Part shown: positions 1 through 21,033 of the stretch, piece by piece
How positions within the stretch are numbered: position 1 is the stretch's first letter
Layout: every line of letters begins with the position of its first letter
Assembly: GCA_937928035.1 (NCBI GenBank)
Contig: CALFWA010000230.1
Coordinates: 1-21,033 of the forward strand
Source: an uncultured Caldilinea sp.
Lineage (GTDB): Bacteria > Chloroflexota > Anaerolineae > Caldilineales > Caldilineaceae
Direction of reading: 5' to 3'
Length of the DNA stretch: 21,033 nt
Program-made: the position numbers and the translations under genes
The notes under the pieces: generated by a model
What the model was told of the DNA's origin: nothing
Databases searched by the model: none
Seen by the model: only the letters and a program-made list of their open reading frames with translations

Positions 1-1341
<1,341 letters not shown>

Positions 1342-1344
1342 CGT

Positions 1345-4739
<3,395 letters not shown>

Positions 4740-4772
4740 ATCGTCGGCGTCGTCAATCCGTCTGTCAACCTA

Positions 4773-7022
<2,250 letters not shown>

Positions 7023-7027
7023 GGCAA

Positions 7028-7031
7028 CCTC
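7028..7031 (-). promoter_or_regulatory. Shine-Dalgarno GAGG deciding the start of the SH3b/propeller gene
   Basis: On the minus strand GAGG is followed by TTGCC and then ATG (7022). The 5-nt spacing favours this ATG over the upstream in-frame GTG at 7043, which would place the GAGG inside the coding region. Confidence 0.6.
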
Positions 7032-7223
7032 ATTCACTTTCACAACCCATTTGAAATTCTTAAAATTTACAACACTGCTGCAAAATCTGTTTTACCGATC
7101 CATTGAGAGCGCAACGCATCCACCCGACGAGGCTCCGCACGCGTTGCGCCGCAAAGCCGCTCTTTTATTATCGCACCCACGTTTCTGTTCGACCAGCAAT
7201 GCAACTTACGATGACGGCCGTCG

Positions 7224-7253
7224 TTGGGAAAAGTGCAAACCATCCATTACAAT
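7224..7253 (+). promoter_or_regulatory. Candidate sigma70-type promoter for the redoxin-like gene
   Basis: TTGGGA (7224-7229) and TACAAT (7248-7253) are separated by 18 nt. The expected transcription start is near 7260, only about 10 nt before the ATG at 7270. The -10 overlaps an earlier in-frame ATG at 7252, which argues against that codon being the start. The divergent gene's own promoter was not resolved in the AT-rich DNA between 7044 and 7100. Confidence 0.4.
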
Positions 7254-7269
7254 GAGTGTGAAAATACAA

Positions 7270-7857
7270 ATGAGCGTGGAAAAAGAAGCGACACGCAACA
7301 TGGAGCATGCGTTCGACGCGAGTATGGCTGAAGAAGCACTTGTTCTGGGCGCGCCAGCACCCTCTTTCACCTTGACGGCGCTTGGCTCGAATCGCTCGGT
7401 CGGAAGCGACCTCTGTCGAGGAACGCCGTTGATGCTGGTCTTTCACGACCAACACACCATCGAAGCGGTGCGGACTATGCAGGAGGCGGTGCGCACCCGC
7501 TGGCCCGACGCCGCCCAACTGCTCATCTGCAGCGTTGTCGACATGAGCGCGCTGTCGGTTTTTGTGCGCCCGCTGGCCGAACGGGTGATGAAAAGCGCCT
7601 ACGCCAAAGCCGGCGAGGCCATGCCGCCGGGCCTCAATGCGGCAGATTACGTGGTGATCTTGCTCGACTGGGACGGCGCTGTGTCGCGACAATACGGCGC
7701 CCACAAAGTGAACGAAGCGCCGTTGCTCGTCCTTATCGACGCCGTTGGGATCGTGCGCGGCGTTTACCGGGGACGCCAACTGGCGGAGGCGGCGCTGCAG
7801 ATGCTTGCTTCCCTGGAAAGCGCCTCTGAGCAGCATCCATCATCGACTCCTCTATGA
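7270..7857 (+). CDS. Thioredoxin-fold redoxin/AhpC-TSA-like protein lacking the catalytic cysteine
   Basis: 195 residues from ATG 7270. In-frame ATGs at 7252, 7300 and 7324 are alternatives; recognisable homology begins only around L-G-A-P-A-P-S-F-T-L, the usual opening of redoxin domains. The segment M-L-V-F-H-D-Q-H-T-I-E-A-V aligns by position with the strand-loop-helix that carries the peroxidatic or CxxC cysteine in peroxiredoxins and TlpA/ResA proteins, but no Cys is there. The only cysteines are 49 (D-L-C-R-G) and 87 (L-I-C-S-V). The later E-A-P-L-L-V-L-I-D-A-V-G-I-V-R-G matches the cis-Pro strand and turn of the fold. No signal peptide is seen, so the protein is probably cytoplasmic. 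The fold is likely kept, while thiol chemistry is probably lost or altered. It is separated by 14 nt from the next gene, which has its own promoter. Confidence 0.75.
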   Translation: MSVEKEATRNMEHAFDASMAEEALVLGAPAPSFTLTALGSNRSVGSDLCRGTPLMLVFHDQHTIEAVRTMQEAVRTRWPDAAQLLICSVVDMSALSVFVRPLAERVMKSAYAKAGEAMPPGLNAADYVVILLDWDGAVSRQYGAHKVNEAPLLVLIDAVGIVRGVYRGRQLAEAALQMLASLESASEQHPSSTPL

Positions 7858-7863
7858 TATAAT
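7855..7863 (+). promoter_or_regulatory. Extended -10 promoter, predicted leaderless transcript of the DUF624-like gene
   Basis: TGA-TATAAT is a perfect extended -10 (TGn plus consensus hexamer at 7858-7863). It overlaps the TGA stop of the redoxin-like gene (7855-7857). The ATG of the next gene is at 7872, 8 nt after the hexamer, so the expected start of transcription falls on or beside the A of ATG. No good -35 is seen at 17 nt (7835-7840), as is usual for extended -10 promoters. Confidence 0.65.
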
Positions 7864-7871
7864 TTTGCGCC

Positions 7872-11272
<3,401 letters not shown>

Positions 11273-11284
11273 GAAGGTCGTCGA

Positions 11285-12909
<1,625 letters not shown>

Positions 12910-12913
<4 letters not shown>

Positions 12914-14066
12914 AAGTTGGCGGCAGCGCGTAGATAGACGCTGCAGGTCGCTTCGGCGCAGCGTCGCCAGGAAAAATGCGCTGCGCGCGCCAACCCGCGC
13001 CGATGCAATGCGCGCCGTAGGGTCGGCTGGCTCATCATCAGATGCAGCGCAGCGACCAGCCCCGCCTCATCCTGTGGGTCAAACATGATCGCTGCATCGC
13101 CCGCCACTTCCTGCACGCCAGGCGCCCGACTGCAGATCACCGGCGCACCGCTCGCCATCGCCTCCAGCACAGGCAAGCCAAACCCTTCAAAGAGGCTGGG
13201 ATAGACGAACGCCTCCGCGCCTGCATACCAGGCGGGCAGCGCTTCTTGCGAAATAAAGCCAGGAAAGTGCACGGCGTCGACGAGGCCCAACTCCTGAACG
13301 ATGCGGAAAATTTCCGCGTACCACCATCCCTTGCCGCCGGCCAACACCAACTTCACCTCTCGGTCGGCCGGGGCGCACAGCGTGCGCCAGCGGGCGAAGG
13401 CGCGCACCAGCAGGGCCAGGTTTTTGCGCGGCTCCAGCGTGCCGAGGTAGAGCAGATAGCGCAGCGGCGCTCCGCTCTGGCGACGGAAGGCCTCCAACTC
13501 TGAGGGGGAGTGCGGCCTGAAGCGCATCGACACGCCATTGTGAACCACGACGATGCGATCGGCCGGCGCTGCAAAATAGCGTTGTAAATCGTCGGCCGTC
13601 TGCCTGCTCACGGCGATGATCCGGGCAGCCCGCTTCACGCTGGCGCGACAGAGAGCGGTCAGGTATGTGCGTTTGAAGGGCGGCAACGTCTGCGGAAGTC
13701 GCACGAAGGAGAGGTCATGGACGGTGACCACGCCAGGACAGGGCGCAGTCAGAGGCAACACGTTGACGAGGCCGTGCATGAGGTCGGCGCGTTGGCGGCG
13801 CAGGTGCAAGGGCAAGCGCGTCTGCTCCCAGAGAATGCGCGCGGTCGGCTGCTCGAGCAGCCTGGGCGAGCGAATCAGGCGGACGCCGGGCGCTTCAAAG
13901 GAGTTGACATGGAGATAGGCGGAGAACTCCCAGATCGACGAGCCGCGCTTCCTCTCCTCAAGCGCCAGCTCGCCGAGGGCGCGCACCAGCTCGGCGCTGT
14001 AATTGCTCACGCCTGCACTGCGATAGTTCGCCCCATCGCTGATCAATTGTGCGTTGAGCGCGACCT

Positions 14067-14070
<4 letters not shown>
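12910..14070 (-). CDS. Glycosyltransferase family 4 (GT-B, retaining)
   Basis: 386 residues, a cytoplasmic GT-B enzyme expected to transfer a nucleotide-activated sugar. N-terminal features include G-V-S-N-Y-S-A-E-L-V (20-29), a glycine-containing acceptor-side loop, and T-V-H-D-L-S-F (116-122). The C-terminal donor half has L-G-T-L-E-P-R-K-N-L (209-218) with R215 and K216, and the EX7E motif E295-G-F-G-L-P-V-L-E303. This layout is characteristic of GT4 mannosyl- or other hexosyltransferases in surface polysaccharide loci; the sugar cannot be told from sequence. It is coupled on both sides by 4-nt overlaps: its ATG with the stop of the upstream GT4 (ATGA), and its stop with the GTG of the sugar transferase (GTGA). 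Confidence 0.92.
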
Positions 14071-15173
<1,103 letters not shown>

Positions 15174-15179
15174 GCGCCC

Positions 15180-15185
15180 ATTATA
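15180..15185 (-). promoter_or_regulatory. Consensus -10 box 6 nt before the first GT4 start, predicted leaderless
   Basis: On the minus strand a perfect TATAAT (15185 to 15180) is followed by GGGCGC and then ATG at 15173. The expected transcription start coincides with the start codon. No strong -35 is seen. It drives the glycan operon away from the ArsA gene. Confidence 0.55.
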
Positions 15186-15227
15186 AACTGGGTTCATCCC
15201 ACCGACGGATTTCCCGCCCTTATGCTA

Positions 15228-15236
15228 TGCTATAGT
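15228..15236 (+). promoter_or_regulatory. Extended -10 promoter of the ArsA-family gene
   Basis: TGC-TATAGT (TG at 15228-15229, hexamer 15231-15236) matches the extended -10 pattern with one mismatch in the hexamer. It is preceded by 5-bp repeats TATGC-TATGC (15221-15230). The expected start is near 15243, leaving a leader of about 68 nt. It is divergent from the glycan-operon promoter, with the two -10 boxes about 45 bp apart. Confidence 0.55.
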
Positions 15237-15260
15237 GCGATCAAAAAAGTGCGATCAAAA
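15234..15260. repeat. Perfect 13-bp direct repeat at the ArsA promoter
   Basis: AGTGCGATCAAAA occurs at 15234-15246 and again at 15248-15260 (14-bp period). The first copy overlaps the end of the -10 box and the predicted transcription start, so it could be an operator or a slippage duplication. Confidence 0.85.
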
Positions 15261-15310
15261 GCGCACAGACTCGTTTCGGACAAAGGTGTTGATAAGGACA
15301 TAGAGATAAG

Positions 15311-16579
15311 ATGAGAATTCTGCTTTACACGGGCAAAGGAGGCGTCGGCAAGACCAGCATCAGCGCGGCCACCGCCGTGCGCTGCGCCGAGTTGGGCTAT
15401 CGCACTGCAGTGCTCTCCACCGATCCCGCACATAGCCTGGGGGACAGCTTCGACCGCCGCATCGGCAGCCAGATGGTCGAGCTGGCGCCGAACCTCTGGG
15501 GACAAGAGATCGACCTACTCAGCCAGATGGACCAGTACTGGGGCACGGTGCAGAGCTACCTGAACGCGCTCTTCATGTGGCAGGGCATGGACAGCCTCGT
15601 CGCCGAGGAGACGGCGGTGCTGCCCGGCATGGAGGAGCTGGCCAGCCTGATGCAGATCACCTCGCTGGCGGAAAGCGGCCGCTTCGACGTGATCATCATC
15701 GACGCAGCGCCCACCGGCTCCACGCTGCAGCTGCTCAGCTTCCCCGACATTGCCCGCTGGTATATTGAAAAAATTTTCCCGTTCCAGCGCAAAACCATTC
15801 AACTGGCGCGGCCGATGGTCAAGCGCATGACCGACATGCCCCTGCCCGACGACGAAATCTTCGACAGCATCGAGGAGCTAGTCAGTTTTCTAGAGCGCAT
15901 GAGCAAACTGCTCAGCGACGGGCGAGTGAGCAGCATGCGCGTGGTGCTGAACCCCGAAAAAATGGTGGTCAAGGAAGCGCAGCGGGCTTACACCTATCTG
16001 AACCTCTATGGCTACAGCGTGGACGCCGTGATCTGCAATCGAGTATTTCCCCACTCCATCGCCGATCAATATTTCGACGCGTGGAAGAGCGCACAGACGC
16101 AGAACCTAGAGCTGGTGCACGAGTGTTTTTATCCCCTGCCGATCCTGGAGGCGCCCTTCTTCGAGCAGGAGGTGATCGGCATTCCCATGCTGCGCCAGAT
16201 GGCCGCAGCCGTCTTCGGCGCAGAGGCGGTGCGCGGGGGCGAGGGCGACCCAACCCGTCACTATTACATCGGAAAGCCGCAGGAAATCTTCCGCAATGGC
16301 GCCCACTATGTGCTGAGCCTGCCGCTGCCGTTGGTCGAACGCAGCGAAGTGCATCTGCACCGCAGCATCTTCGACGAGCTGATCATCCGCATCGGCAACT
16401 GGAAGCGCAACGTGGCGCTGCCGATGGGGCTGGCCCGATTGGACGTTGCAGGAGCGAAGTACGAACAGGATCGCCTAAACATCTACTTTAAAATCAACGA
16501 GACAACGCCCGAAATCAGCGAAGAAGAACTCAAACCCAATCGTTGGGAGAGCCTGAAAGCGAGATTCCGGCGCAGTTGA
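15311..16579 (+). CDS. ArsA/Get3-family ATPase with C-terminal HSP20-like domain
   Basis: 422 residues, a cytoplasmic P-loop ATPase of the ArsA/Get3 class. The deviant Walker A is G-K-G-G-V-G-K-T-S (8-16), Switch I is S-T-D-P-A-H-S-L-G-D-S-F (36-47) and Switch II is D131-A-A-P-T-G. L-N-P-E-K-M (213-218) and C-N-R-V-F-P (242-247) are also family-like. The last roughly 90 residues (about 330-405), with Y-V-L-S-L-P-L-P, D-E-L-I-I-R-I-G-N-W and L-P-M-G-L-A, look like the ArsA_HSP20 domain found in many bacterial homologues. No arsenite pump, arsR or arsenate reductase gene is adjacent, so a role in arsenic resistance is not supported; a chaperone or targeting-like role is possible. The nearest upstream purine stretch is weak (GAG, 5 nt before ATG). 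The gene is convergent with the next one, with an 8-nt gap. Confidence 0.93.
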   Translation: MRILLYTGKGGVGKTSISAATAVRCAELGYRTAVLSTDPAHSLGDSFDRRIGSQMVELAPNLWGQEIDLLSQMDQYWGTVQSYLNALFMWQGMDSLVAEETAVLPGMEELASLMQITSLAESGRFDVIIIDAAPTGSTLQLLSFPDIARWYIEKIFPFQRKTIQLARPMVKRMTDMPLPDDEIFDSIEELVSFLERMSKLLSDGRVSSMRVVLNPEKMVVKEAQRAYTYLNLYGYSVDAVICNRVFPHSIADQYFDAWKSAQTQNLELVHECFYPLPILEAPFFEQEVIGIPMLRQMAAAVFGAEAVRGGEGDPTRHYYIGKPQEIFRNGAHYVLSLPLPLVERSEVHLHRSIFDELIIRIGNWKRNVALPMGLARLDVAGAKYEQDRLNIYFKINETTPEISEEELKPNRWESLKARFRRS

Positions 16580-16587
16580 TGGGAAGA

Positions 16588-17040
16588 TCAGCGATTGACC
16601 AGCGGCAAAAAGATGCTGTTGGTGAAGCGAATTTGTGCGCCGCCCGAAGCATCGCGAGGGATGGGAAGGTCGATGCTGCCGGCGCCGTTGACCTCGTCCA
16701 GCGCCACAAATTGCATCGTAGAAAGGTTCGATTCAGCGTCCTGCGCCCAAACCCGGTAAGCACCGTAGGGGAGATGGCGCGCAACGAAAAAACCCTCGGC
16801 GTCGGCGCTCAAGACGATCGGCGCGGCCTCTCCTTCGCGCTGGATAAAGACCGTTGCGCCTGCGGCGTTCGGCTCGCCAACGTTCGCCTGGCCGTTCCCG
16901 TCCAGGTCGTAAAAGACTGAACCGGAAATATAGCCGCTTGAGCCAGGCTCTTCACCAACCGCCAGCGCCGCCGCGCCTAGAAGAGCAAGCAGCGCCAGTT
17001 GGATGATGCCAATGGCGACGATCCGTTTGGGCCACTTCAT
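16588..17040 (-). CDS. Small secreted SdrD_B/Cna-B-like domain protein
   Basis: 150 residues from ATG 17040; an in-frame GTG at 17091 would add 17 residues ahead of the signal peptide and is less likely. The N-terminus (M-K-W-P-K-R, then a hydrophobic stretch to about residue 29) is a signal peptide or membrane anchor. One beta-sandwich domain follows, with S-G-S-V-F-Y-D-L-D-G-N-G-Q-A-N-V-G-E-P (about 38-56), the calcium-binding-like opening of SdrD_B domains, and Y-G-A-Y-R-V-W-A in a late strand. The protein ends in I-F-L-P-L-V-N-R, a short hydrophobic tail I associate with exported Chloroflexota proteins but cannot verify here. It is likely an extracellular or wall-attached structural protein; no enzyme motif is present. 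Confidence 0.8.
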   Translation of the reverse strand: MKWPKRIVAIGIIQLALLALLGAAALAVGEEPGSSGYISGSVFYDLDGNGQANVGEPNAAGATVFIQREGEAAPIVLSADAEGFFVARHLPYGAYRVWAQDAESNLSTMQFVALDEVNGAGSIDLPIPRDASGGAQIRFTNSIFLPLVNR

Positions 17041-17125
17041 AAAAGAATGCCACGCTCCGAAAAAGGGTTCATCTGAAAACGAGCATACCACGCAATGCGG
17101 CTTACAGCGCTTTCATTTCCCTGTC

Positions 17126-17154
17126 ATTCTATTCCTCTTTGCGTAAAGAAGCAA
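17126..17154 (-). promoter_or_regulatory. Candidate promoter of the secreted SdrD_B-like gene
   Basis: On the minus strand TTGCTT (17154-17149) and TAGAAT (17131-17126) are separated by exactly 17 nt. The -10 matches consensus at five of six positions, the -35 only at three. The leader to ATG 17040 would be about 80 nt. Confidence 0.4.
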
Positions 17155-17242
17155 TATATTCTGGTTAAATAGACGATAATTTTAAGGTTGGAATTTGCAG
17201 CGAGGGTTCTATCGTCAAAAGAATGGGGCTTTAGGAGGCTTC

Positions 17243-17274
17243 TTTTGTCTTGTGGTAATTTTGTCTTGTGGTAA
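17243..17274. repeat. Perfect 16-bp tandem repeat, two copies
   Basis: TTTTGTCTTGTGGTAA occurs twice back to back (17243-17258 and 17259-17274) with no mismatch, about 45 bp upstream of the proA -10-like box. Tandem exact copies next to a promoter suggest recent slippage or a pair of regulator sites. Confidence 0.95.
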
Positions 17275-17318
17275 AGTACGCACGCAAAAGCGACGACAGC
17301 ATTTCTCGCATTTCGCTG

Positions 17319-17324
17319 TACAAT
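17319..17324 (+). promoter_or_regulatory. Candidate -10 box of the proA transcript
   Basis: TACAAT, five of six matches to consensus, lies 93 nt before the proA ATG. No good -35 is present at 17 nt, so the promoter may depend on an activator or lie elsewhere. Confidence 0.4.
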
Positions 17325-17337
17325 GAGGGGGCGCCTT

Positions 17338-17372
17338 GCATTGAGACGCCACGTCAGGCAAAAACTCAATGC
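17338..17372 (+). promoter_or_regulatory. Stem-loop in the proA 5' leader
   Basis: GCATTGAG (17338-17345) and CTCAATGC (17365-17372) form a perfect 8-bp stem around a 19-nt loop. Inside the loop GCC (17348-17350) and GGC (17357-17359) can pair further. It lies 33 nt upstream of the Shine-Dalgarno and has no following U-tract, so it is not a classic terminator. Confidence 0.5.
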
Positions 17373-17404
17373 TCAGCGGTGGGCGCTCAGGAGCAGGCTC
17401 TATG

Positions 17405-17410
17405 AAGGAG
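17405..17410 (+). promoter_or_regulatory. proA: Strong ribosome binding site of proA
   Basis: AAGGAG is 7 nt before ATG 17418. It is the best Shine-Dalgarno in the window and fixes the start over the in-frame ATG three codons later. Confidence 0.85.
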
Positions 17411-17417
17411 ATCGGAT

Positions 17418-19573
<2,156 letters not shown>

Positions 19574-19696
19574 ATTGGTCATCCGTGAAGTCGATTCTGT
19601 CACCTGCGTTTTATGCATATCTTGACGAAAGTGAAGTCGCCTGTCGCCATGTCGTCCTTTAATCCATCTTCCTTCGCCATTTTATCCAGAGTTATC

Positions 19697-20842
19697 ATGT
19701 TGCATCGTCTCACCAAACACAAACGCATCCTGCTCTTCGTTTTGCTTATCGTGACTGCGCTTTCCCTTGCAGCCTGCGGCGCCGGCGAACCCGCGCCTAC
19801 GCCTACGCCCACCAAGACGCCGATAGCAGCGGCCGGCAACCCGCACGCCTCGCCCACGCCTGTGGCGCTACCGATGCCGACGCCCACGCCCGAGCCGTCC
19901 ACCCCCACGCCGCGACCGGAGAACATCGCCCCCTTCACCGGTCTGCCGGTCGATGATCCGGAGCGTATCAAGCAGTTGCCGATCTTTGTCTGCGTCAACA
20001 ACGACGCCGCCGGCCGCGCCGCGCATTGGGGATTGAGCAAGGCCGACCTGGTGTACGAGTACATCGTCGATGGCTTTTCGCTGACGCGCCTGACGGCGAT
20101 GTATCAAAGCCAGGAGGCGGATCGCATCGGGCCGGTGCGCTCGGCGCGCTACCCGAACATCTGGATGGTGCAGATGTACGGCGGGGTGCTCGCCTGTTCG
20201 GGCGGCAGCGACGCCATCCGCTATCTGCTCAAGAACGAAGTCGGCTTTCCTTATCTCGACGCCGACATCGACGACCCTTCCAACAACCGCTATTTCACCA
20301 ATTTGGGGACCGACTATCGCACGCGGCTGCAGGCGCGCACCAATGGTGTGCGACAATGGCTTGCGGACAAAGGCATCCCCACGGAGTGGAATAAACCGGG
20401 CTTTGAATTTAGTGAGGAGCCTCCGCCCAACCCCGCCGGCGAGGCCGCAGTGATCGACATCCCTTACCCCGGCGGCAACAGCGTGCAATGGCGCTACGAC
20501 CCGGCGCTGGGGGGCTATATCCGCTATCAGGGCGGCGTGCAACAGTTCGATCCGGCCATCAACGGCCCCATCGTGGCGTCCAACGTGATCGTCCTGGCCG
20601 CCGTGCATGAGGTGACCGACATCATCGAGGATACGCTCGGCACCAAGGGCATCAACATCAAACTGCATGAATTTGGCGATTTGCGCATCTTCCGCGATGG
20701 CAAGGTCTATGAAGGCACCTGGCGCGCCAGCCAGGAGGCGCCGCCGCGCTGGCTTGGCCCCGGCGAGGTTCCGATCACGCTGAGGCCGGGACAGAGTTGG
20801 TTGCAGGTCGTGCGCAAGATCGAGGACATTTCGTACCAATAA
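19697..20842 (+). CDS. DUF3048 (YerB-like) lipoprotein
   Basis: 381 residues from ATG 19697. The signal is a typical lipoprotein one: K-H-K-R (7-10), a hydrophobic core (11-22) and the lipobox L-A-A-C with Cys27 as the lipid-modified residue. A Thr/Pro-rich linker follows (about 31-75). The DUF3048 domain starts near I-A-P-F-T-G-L-P-V and has V-C-V-N-N-D, G-L-S-K-A-D-L-V-Y-E, R-I-G-P-V-R-S-A-R and a C-terminal half with Y-R-L-like strands such as G-K-V-Y-E-G-T-W. The family, with Bacillus YerB as example, is of uncertain function; it is secreted or anchored on the outer face. ATGs at 19613 and 19649 are in frame but would put 28 or 16 extra residues before the signal peptide. The gap of 123 nt after the aminotransferase shows no clear terminator. 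Confidence 0.9.
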   Translation: MLHRLTKHKRILLFVLLIVTALSLAACGAGEPAPTPTPTKTPIAAAGNPHASPTPVALPMPTPTPEPSTPTPRPENIAPFTGLPVDDPERIKQLPIFVCVNNDAAGRAAHWGLSKADLVYEYIVDGFSLTRLTAMYQSQEADRIGPVRSARYPNIWMVQMYGGVLACSGGSDAIRYLLKNEVGFPYLDADIDDPSNNRYFTNLGTDYRTRLQARTNGVRQWLADKGIPTEWNKPGFEFSEEPPPNPAGEAAVIDIPYPGGNSVQWRYDPALGGYIRYQGGVQQFDPAINGPIVASNVIVLAAVHEVTDIIEDTLGTKGINIKLHEFGDLRIFRDGKVYEGTWRASQEAPPRWLGPGEVPITLRPGQSWLQVVRKIEDISYQ

Positions 20843-20955
20843 AAAATTTTTAGATCGACGTATCCATCGTTCTATCGACGCTTCCCCGGTCGCTTAGGGC
20901 CGGCAGACTCGGGATACAACGCTTGAAAAGATGTAGCAACGAAGAGAGGCCACCC

Positions 20956-21033
20956 ATGTCCCGAACGCCAACCGATGATCAACGCTTGCCCTTCCCTCGG
21001 CGCCGCTGTTGTTCCCGCACTCCTCTTGCCACC
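20956..21033 (+). CDS. Start of an unidentified CDS cut by the right edge
   Basis: An open frame of 26 codons runs to the window edge from ATG 20956, preceded by GAGAGG (20944-20949) with 6-nt spacing. The visible N-terminus is hydrophilic with R-R-R-C-C, and no family can be recognised. It could be a real gene start or a chance frame. Confidence 0.4.
   Translation, partial: MSRTPTDDQRLPFPRRRCCSRTPLAT

Larger units (their letters stand above)
17041..17417. other. Intergenic region, divergent promoters and repeats
   Basis: 377 bp between the start of the secreted-domain gene and proA. It is clearly more AT-rich than its surroundings around 17130-17280. It holds a candidate minus-strand promoter (17126-17154), a perfect 16-bp tandem repeat (17243-17274), a -10-like TACAAT (17319-17324) and an inverted repeat (17338-17372) in the proA leader. 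No T-box consensus sequence and no convincing ORF were found. Confidence 0.6.

Noticed and set aside
7252..7269. ATG 7252 as start of the redoxin-like gene
   Set aside because: It overlaps the best -10 hexamer (7248-7253), so it would probably not be in the mRNA. It stays possible if another promoter is used.
15311..16579. Arsenic resistance locus
   Set aside because: Only the ATPase resembles an ars gene. No pump, regulator or reductase is nearby, and homologues of this type occur outside ars operons.
17124..17369. 81-codon minus-strand frame in the proA upstream region
   Set aside because: It spans the tandem repeat, the -10-like box and half of the stem-loop, lacks a ribosome binding site and matches no family. 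The region reads better as regulatory DNA.
17331..17417. T-box riboswitch before proA
   Set aside because: The conserved T-box sequence and a following terminator with U-tract are absent, and the leader is only about 87 nt.
20843..20955. Terminator after the DUF3048 lipoprotein gene
   Set aside because: There is an A-run followed by a T-run just after the stop, and later a weak CCGG pair, but no GC stem followed by a T-tract. Not called.

Overview
This window is GC-rich (apart from a few short AT-rich intergenic stretches) and reads as a chromosomal segment of a Gram-positive-like or monoderm bacterium. The best guess is Chloroflexota, Caldilinea-like. That guess rests on the Thr/Pro-rich linkers in exported proteins, a glycosyltransferase with a C-terminal beta-sandwich, an SH3b plus beta-propeller surface protein, a DUF3048 lipoprotein and an ArsA ATPase with an HSP20-like tail. 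It is an inference from recognised protein style, not from a marker gene. No rRNA, tRNA, IS element, CRISPR array or phage gene was seen.

Layout. (1) Positions 1-7022, minus strand: an exported SH3b/beta-propeller protein, then a YbhN/LPG-synthase-TM-like membrane protein, a GT-C (DUF2029/GT87-like) glycosyltransferase with a C-terminal beta-sandwich, and a GT39-type GT-C glycosyltransferase cut by the left edge. The last three are tightly coupled: ATGA overlap, then a 3-nt gap. (2) Positions 7270-10135, plus strand: a thioredoxin-fold protein with no peroxidatic cysteine, a small DUF624/YesL-like membrane protein, and a bifunctional NAD(P)H-hydrate epimerase/dehydratase. (3) Positions 10136-15173, minus strand: a compact four-gene operon, GT4, GT4, polyprenyl-phosphate sugar transferase, MGDG-synthase-like glycosyltransferase. 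It looks like a cell-surface glycan or glycolipid pathway. (4) Positions 15311-16579, plus strand: ArsA-family ATPase, divergent from the glycan operon and convergent with a small secreted SdrD_B-like protein (16588-17040, minus). (5) Positions 17418-19573, plus strand: proA coupled by ATGA to a class IV PLP aminotransferase, then a DUF3048 lipoprotein (19697-20842) and the start of a further ORF at the right edge.

How it fits together. The two minus-strand blocks supply membrane-embedded GT-C enzymes, a putative lipid-linked-sugar transporter-like protein, a phosphoglycosyltransferase that would start a glycan on undecaprenyl phosphate, two GT4 enzymes that would extend it, and a diacylglycerol glycosyltransferase. 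Together they suggest surface polysaccharide and/or glycolipid assembly. The plus-strand genes are mostly housekeeping: metabolite repair, proline synthesis, amino-acid transamination.

The most notable non-coding signals are two consensus -10 hexamers only 6-8 nt from start codons (predicted leaderless mRNAs), two perfect short tandem repeats sitting in promoter regions (13 bp before the ArsA gene, 16 bp before proA), an inverted repeat in the proA leader, and a convergent gene pair whose stop codons abut as TGATCA. I did not find a convincingly new multi-gene system. The strongest candidates for new biology are the cysteine-less redoxin paralogue and the mixed phosphoglycosyltransferase/MGDG-synthase operon.
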